Assembly: GCA_028554755.1 (NCBI GenBank)
Contig: JAPTOF010000025.1
Coordinates: 6,063,501-6,127,500, forward strand
DNA from: Cordia subcordata
Lineage: Eukaryota; Streptophyta; Magnoliopsida; Boraginales; Cordiaceae
DNA: 64,000 nt
Direction of reading: 5' to 3'
Under the pieces are notes generated by a model, which saw nothing but the letters and a program-made list of their open reading frames with translations, ran no database searches and was not told the origin of the DNA. The translations under genes were made by a program, and so were the position numbers. Shown here one piece after another: positions 58,853 through 64,000 of this stretch (position 1 is the first letter of the stretch; the number at the start of each line of letters is the position of its first letter).

Positions 58853-60055
58853 TCAAACTTTTATGCATTTGCTTGTTTTTGCCAGGGCTAAGGATAGATC
58901 ATCATGTAATTTAGCAAATGCGTCTTTTAGTTCATCAAAACTATATTCCTCTTCCTCTTCTTCACTAGATGAATAATAAATAGATAAAGATGGTGAAGAT
59001 AGTACCTTATCCTCATTGGCCATGAGGCAAAAATTGGCTACCTCATGATGCTCTTCCTCATCTTCTTCGGTTTCGGAGAAGTCCCATGTGGCCTTGAGCG
59101 CCTTTCCTTCCTTCTTCTTTGAAAACTTAGGACAATTTGCTTTTATATGTCCCGGCTTGTTGCAATTAAAGCACTTCATTTCATCTTTTGCATCTTTTAT
59201 CTTTTTGAACTCTTTGCCTTCTTTTCCTTTCTTCTTCCAATTTGTGTTGCTTGAAGAAGCCCTTTTTCTCATCTTTCTAAATTTCATAAATTTTTTGAAA
59301 TTTCGGGCTAGAAGTGCAATCTCTTCATCTTCCGAGTCCTCATCATCTTCTTCATCATCACTTGATGAATATTTTGATGCAACGAGAGCAATGGACTTCT
59401 TTGCTTTCCTTTCTTCTTCTTCATGATCTTTTATCTCAAGCTCATGAGTCATGAGTGACCCAATGAGCTCATTGAGCTCCAATGTATTCAAGTCCTTCGC
59501 TTCCTTTATTGCCGTGACTTTAGGTTGCCATGATGATGGCAAGCTCCTTAGCACTTTCCTTACCTTCTCTACATTGGAATAATCTTTACCAAGAGCTTTC
59601 AAACCATTAGTGATTTCAACAAATCTAGAAAACATTTGTTCAATATTTTCATTTGGAAGCATATTGAATAATTCATATCTATGTACAAGCATAGCAATCC
59701 TAGATTCTTTCACTTGACTAGTTCCTTCATAAGTTACTTCTAATTGATCCCAATGTTCTTTAGCCGAAGTGCAACCCGTTACTCTAGCAAATTCGGTGGC
59801 ATTCATAGCATTAAATAAATAATGTAATGCTTTTTGATTTAACTCAAATAATTTAATATCTTCATCATTCCATTCATTTTTCGGTTTGTGTATTCTCCTA
59901 TCACCCTCTAATTTTGTAGGTAAAGTAGGCCCATTTTCTATGATTTTCCAGGCTTTATAGTCATGTGATTGTATAAACACTTTCATTCTCATTTTCCAAA
60001 ATGCATAATTTTTCCCATCAAAAGGGGGTGCTTGTTTAATAGAAATTCCTTCCAT
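58853..60055 (-). CDS. Sirevirus gag (capsid), N-terminal 400 codons intact
   Basis: The frame starts at an ATG 47 bases after the primer site and encodes the copia gag fold (FDGKNYAFWKMRMKVFI, LFNAMNATEFARV, AKEHWDQLEVTYEGT, RVTGCTSA). It continues through a Ser/Asp/Glu-rich linker to a CCHC zinc knuckle (CFNCNKPGHIKANCP, about residue 300) and an acidic tail. It stops at 58853 after a one-base slip near 58868, beyond which the typical coiled gag C-terminus continues in other frames. In the family gag forms the virus-like particle and packages the RNA. Confidence 0.9.
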   Translation of the reverse strand: MEGISIKQAPPFDGKNYAFWKMRMKVFIQSHDYKAWKIIENGPTLPTKLEGDRRIHKPKNEWNDEDIKLFELNQKALHYLFNAMNATEFARVTGCTSAKEHWDQLEVTYEGTSQVKESRIAMLVHRYELFNMLPNENIEQMFSRFVEITNGLKALGKDYSNVEKVRKVLRSLPSSWQPKVTAIKEAKDLNTLELNELIGSLMTHELEIKDHEEEERKAKKSIALVASKYSSSDDEEDDEDSEDEEIALLARNFKKFMKFRKMRKRASSSNTNWKKKGKEGKEFKKIKDAKDEMKCFNCNKPGHIKANCPKFSKKKEGKALKATWDFSETEEDEEEHHEVANFCLMANEDKVLSSPSLSIYYSSSEEEEEEYSFDELKDAFAKLHDDLSLALAKTSKCIKV

Positions 60056-60102
60056 ATTTGCTAGAAATTCTACTAGTTGTTAGACTATTATGTAGAACCC
60101 TA

Positions 60103-60114
60103 GCTCTGATACCA
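60103..60114 (-). other. Primer-binding site of the Sirevirus (initiator tRNA-Met type)
   Basis: Minus-strand TGGTATCAGAGC follows the 5' LTR end after four bases, matching the standard copia primer site. Confidence 0.93.
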
Positions 60115-60118
60115 ATAG

Positions 60119-61443
60119 TGGGTGCCAATATCTTAAGAGGGGGGTTGAATTAAGATATTAATACTAATTTTCGTTTTAAAATTTACATAAAATTTACAAC
60201 TTCTAACAATCAATATATCAAACACAAGATAAGCAAGGTAAGTAAGAATAAAAATAGAAGTGTAAGGAAAAGAGAAACAAACGATTTTAAGGTGGTTCGG
60301 TCAAGCCTACGTCCACCGCCCAAGGAAGCTCCCCTTAGGACTTCAAAGATCTCCACTAAGATGCTTCTTCAAAACTTGGTGAAGCACAAACCAAGTTCTT
60401 TACAACCTCTTTGAAGCCTAACTTCAAAGAACCCAAGAGATTTACTCTATAGGATTTCCTCACACTTTACAAGCTTTAATGAATAAATCTCACAAAGATT
60501 AAAGCTCTCAAAGTGTGTAAGTACTCAAGAATAAGAAAAGATTGAATATGAGATTTTCTTCAAGAAGAAGATGAATAAGCTCTTGAAAGCTCAAATATAT
60601 TGCAAGAATGGCTCAAAGATGGATTGAATGATGATAAACACTTTAGCACACTTCAATTGATGATTAGAAAGTGTATTGAATGAGTATTTAAAGAGATTTG
60701 GGGGTTAGGAATTAGGTAGGTGAAGAAGGAGTGATTTTATCGGCCAGAACGGTAATAAACGGCTATTGCATTTATTACAGCTCCCGTTCAGCCGGTCGAC
60801 CGGTTGGGGGTTCGGCTTACCCTTCTCCTTCTCTGACTAGGCCGGACTCCTTAGCCGGTCGACCGGCTAAGGGGTCCGGCTTTTCCCTTCACCTCTCTGT
60901 TTTGGCCGGGCGACCCACCTAGGTCAGCCGGTCGACCGACTGGGGGGTCTGGCCATTCCAGAATGTGAAGTAAAGCAGATTTTTGCAAAGTCCATTTAAA
61001 GAGCAAATTCCACAACTCCAAATCATTTTGAATAATTTTGTAAACACATGTTGTGAATTGAAACGCCCCAAAAACTCATTTTAACTCTATGTGTGCATTC
61101 AAATACATTTGTGCATATGTTATTTCAAATGGGCAAGACTTGAAAATTTTTGCATGAATAAGAAAAAGATTTTGAGCCAAGTCCACACAATATATAGGCA
61201 TTTCACAAAAAGAGCAAGAAGAAAAACAAATCCGGTACCCCTTATGGCTTCTCTTCTCCTCCTAATGCCTTCTCATCTTTTCTTCCTTCAAATAAGGCTT
61301 TTTGCACATCTTCATATCTTTCAAAGCTTCATATTGATATCATCTCATTTTCACAAGAAGCTATTTAGTCAAATAATGCATATATATATATATATATATA
61401 TTTTTTTTCATCATCAAAATCAATAATGAATATTTAGCTAACA
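60119..61443 (-). repeat. 5' LTR of the Sirevirus
   Basis: On the minus strand it starts TGTTAGCTAAATATTCATTA at 61443 and ends GGCACCCA at 60119. It carries the same three palindromes (60790-60805, 60853-60868, 60925-60940) as the 3' LTR and a longer (TA)n run near 61380-61400. Confidence 0.92.
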
Positions 61444-64000
61444 ATACGGTTCTTGTTAAAATTTTCATTGTATTGATCAGATAAATTGTTACAATGGAGA
61501 AAATTGATGCTTTGGGCTAGGTTGGTGGAACACCAAGCTTTATGCTGTCACCTCCAAAGGAACATTTAGTTGAAACTGTAAGAATTACTTTCTTTGACAT
61601 ACTATCCATTTGGTGTTCTTTTGTTTAGTTTATATCCTGCAAAAAATGGGTTCCAACACTGATCACGAATATTAAGATGAAATCTAAGTCTTACATTTCC
61701 TTAGAGTTCTGTAATTACATGCTTATTCAAAAAATTTATTAGCTAGATAGGAGCTCTAATTTTTCATAATATTATATTTTACTTGTGAATATACAAAAGA
61801 AGAAGATTGTTATATGCTATGAGATTTATGATTAGTGAAAGGTTTAGCAAATTAAAATAATAGATTAGTCACAACAACAAATAATCTTACTTATAATTTT
61901 AAAAAAGAAATAGTTACAGAGCATAGAAAAAGATGCAAAATTTCTACCCATATCAAAATATAGTCAACATGAACTTAGTATTTTTACTCCTTGCTATGTA
62001 CATGTTAAAAGTAAAGACACTATTTGAGTTCAAAATTAGACGTAAGCACCATTAGTCAGTGCAAGAATTCATGTGGTATACCATTTGATCCCTAATCATT
62101 CTCCCATGTGTAGATTTACTTTTTGTCTTTTTGAATATATTCCCATGTTTAGATTTGCTTCTTCTCTCTTTGAACAAGGACATAAGAGATAGTTGCTTCT
62201 AAACTATAAGTTGTCTTAAACAACCTAAGATCTAAAGGACATGGCCCACCACCAAAACACGTGTTCCTTACCCTTGATCATCCTTCCCCCACCCACTAAG
62301 CATTGTAACCCATTGCTTGGTCATAAAATGTCCCTTCATTTCTATTTCTTTATGGCGATTAGAAGGGAATAATTGTTCAACCACATGACACGTACCATTA
62401 ATCCACATTCTAGAATAGACTTCACACATTAATATAGAAAATCACCAAAAAATACTACAAAAAAATGACAAAATAAAATGAATATGTCAAGGCACAACCC
62501 ATACAAGTCCAATTACCATGGGCTATAGCTTTAAGGAGATCACTTGCTTGAAAACTGAATTTTCTATATTTCATTCTTAGGTAGTTCTTAGTCAAATTAA
62601 ATAGTAATTACAACAGAAAGAAAATTTATAAGAAAGTTATATATTTCACATACCATTTTAGAAAGTTTAGAGTAAGGACCTAAAGTAATAAAGAGACAAT
62701 TGCTGAGAACACGATGAATACCTATAGCAAAATATGTAGATGTTAGGAAAAGAAAAATGAAAACTATTTTCTAATGATTAAAATAACTCTATTTTTGATC
62801 ATTAACACAGATAACTTTACTTCTACTATCACATGATATATTACGATGAGATATGGCATTCCATAATTGTAACAAAACTAACTACAACTAAAGAAAAAGA
62901 AAGTTTAAAAAAAACCTAGCAATGGTATAATTCTCAAAGTCAAGCACTGATGACCCTTTCTTAAATTCTTCCATAAATCCATCACTTATATGCTCCAAAA
63001 TTGATGTAACCAAACCAAATATCAACTTCATAGGGAGTCGAAAATGAGACCTTTACACCATAAACTCACTGAGCAGTCTCCAACATATATAGATAGTTTC
63101 CAATGGAGAGAAAAGGAATTGGTTTCAAAAACCTAAACAAAGAACTCCCTATCCGCATACTAATGATGAAAATATTCAGATGAATCCATCCAATCTACCG
63201 ATGCACATCCAATTAGCTATTTTGTGTCAGTTGAACAATATCATTTAAGGGTCCAAGGTTCTGCATTTTAATGCTTACTACAGGGCTAGAGGTTCTTTTA
63301 GCTTAAGAAGCAAGTATGAAGCTATGCAAAGCCCATGTCTTTTGACTTTTATCAATTGTGTTCTTCAAGATAATCAATATACTATCAGAACAAATAGCAT
63401 AGCAGGCTTTTAACAAAAGCACAAAAAAAAAAACGGAATCAAGGATAAGAACACAATCACACAATTAAAATATCAATAATCATTAAAATTAACAAGAAAA
63501 CCATAAAACTGCCCCAAATTGAAGATAGACCATAGACCAAAAAATAAAACTTGCACTCTGTAACTCACCTTTGACTTTAGAGATTTCTTCTTTTGGTTCC
63601 TCTAGCCCCAATTTTGCAATAAGAACATAGAAGAATAAGGGTTGAAAATCTTCTTTCTTGGACGAAGATTTATATTTAATTCCCAAGTAATTGATTTTTC
63701 TTTATTTGCACAGCTTGGCCATACTGGGCTGATGTGAAGTGGGGGACATTAGGGTAAGGAAAAAGGAAGTAGAGGACATGAGGGAGAGGAGAGGAAGAGG
63801 TCACATATGTCTTATGGAGGAAAAAAAGTGTATAAAAAAGAGAAGAGGTAAAGGGGAGAGAACCACGTATATGTTGAGGAAAAAAAGGAGATGAAAAACC
63901 TTAACAAAAATATGGGTAAATGACATTTTTGCCCTAATAGAGGAAAACACAAATGAAAAGTACACATGGAACCCATTTTTTTTCTTTAATAGAGATATAT
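61444..64000. other. AT-rich DNA to the right of the Sirevirus, no recognised gene
   Basis: No frame matches a family I know. GA-rich sequence lies at 63750-63900. One minus-strand open frame (63686-63489) contains a possible splice donor but has no recognisable domain. Confidence 0.6.

Larger units (their letters stand above)
51645..61443 (-). mobile_element. Sirevirus (SIRE/Maximus lineage, Ty1/copia) retrotransposon, nearly complete
   Basis: Minus-strand order from 61443: 5' LTR, methionine-tRNA primer site (60114-60103), gag, protease-integrase-RT-RNase H, a palindrome cluster, an extra ORF3, polypurine tract (52970-52956), 3' LTR. Gene order, a gag with a long acidic/basic tail, the ORF after pol and clustered palindromes are marks of Sireviruses. 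The flanks GTACG (51640-51644) and ATACG (61444-61448) form a 5-bp duplication with one mismatch. The two LTRs differ by roughly 25-30 substitutions over 1.3 kb by eye, so the insertion is fairly young, but pol carries stops and frameshifts. Confidence 0.93.

Noticed and set aside
63489..63686. Minus-strand 65-codon frame with an AAG|GTGAGT-like donor, possibly a first exon
   Set aside because: No recognised domain, no partner exon found downstream on the minus strand, and an AT-rich setting; too weak to call a gene.

Overview
This window is nuclear DNA from a flowering plant, most likely a eudicot. It is AT-rich and its genes are split by GT-AG introns. It holds a PLS-class PPR gene, a xylan glucuronosyltransferase-type gene, a P/U-type cyclin, and several nested plant transposons (PIF/Harbinger, Mutator-like, hAT-like, Athila-type Ty3/gypsy, Sirevirus-type Ty1/copia). 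I found no tRNA, rRNA or CRISPR. The species cannot be named from sequence alone.

Layout. 1-3777: right part of a decayed PIF/Harbinger element (Myb-like ORF1 plus transposase, both minus strand), ending in a terminal inverted repeat followed by TAA. 3.9-7.6 kb: AT-rich intergenic DNA with two non-autonomous DNA elements. 7601-9541: intact single-exon PPR gene. 10513-15191: seven-exon DnaJ-ferredoxin gene. These two neighbours match the order of Arabidopsis At3g05340-At3g05345, so this is probably an old conserved block. 15.4-16.2 kb: a 215-bp tandem repeat. 16.2-18.4 kb: a MULE nested in another element. 19.8-20.4 kb: a second long-TIR MULE with a 9-bp duplication. 22197-25535 (minus): three-exon GUX-type GT8 gene whose second intron is almost exactly one MITE. 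28.5-38.6 kb: ruined Athila-type retrotransposon, minus strand, invaded by a copia-type LTR and by a related solo LTR. 38.8-39.4 kb: another LTR. 45230-46173: P/U-type cyclin with a likely 5' UTR intron. 48120-49640: pseudogene of the EDGP/basic 7S globulin family, split by a MITE. 51645-61443: nearly complete Sirevirus, minus strand, with both LTRs, PBS, PPT, gag, broken pol, an extra ORF3 and palindrome clusters. 61.4-64 kb: AT-rich DNA with no recognised gene.

The four intact host genes have unrelated roles: organelle RNA processing, a probable plastid Fe-S/J-domain protein, cell-wall xylan decoration, and cell cycle or nutrient signalling. They are independent transcription units. Transposons shape most of the rest. 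The most interesting signal is in GUX intron 2, where both splice sites fall in or next to the target-site duplication of a hAT-like MITE, so the insertion may have created the intron.
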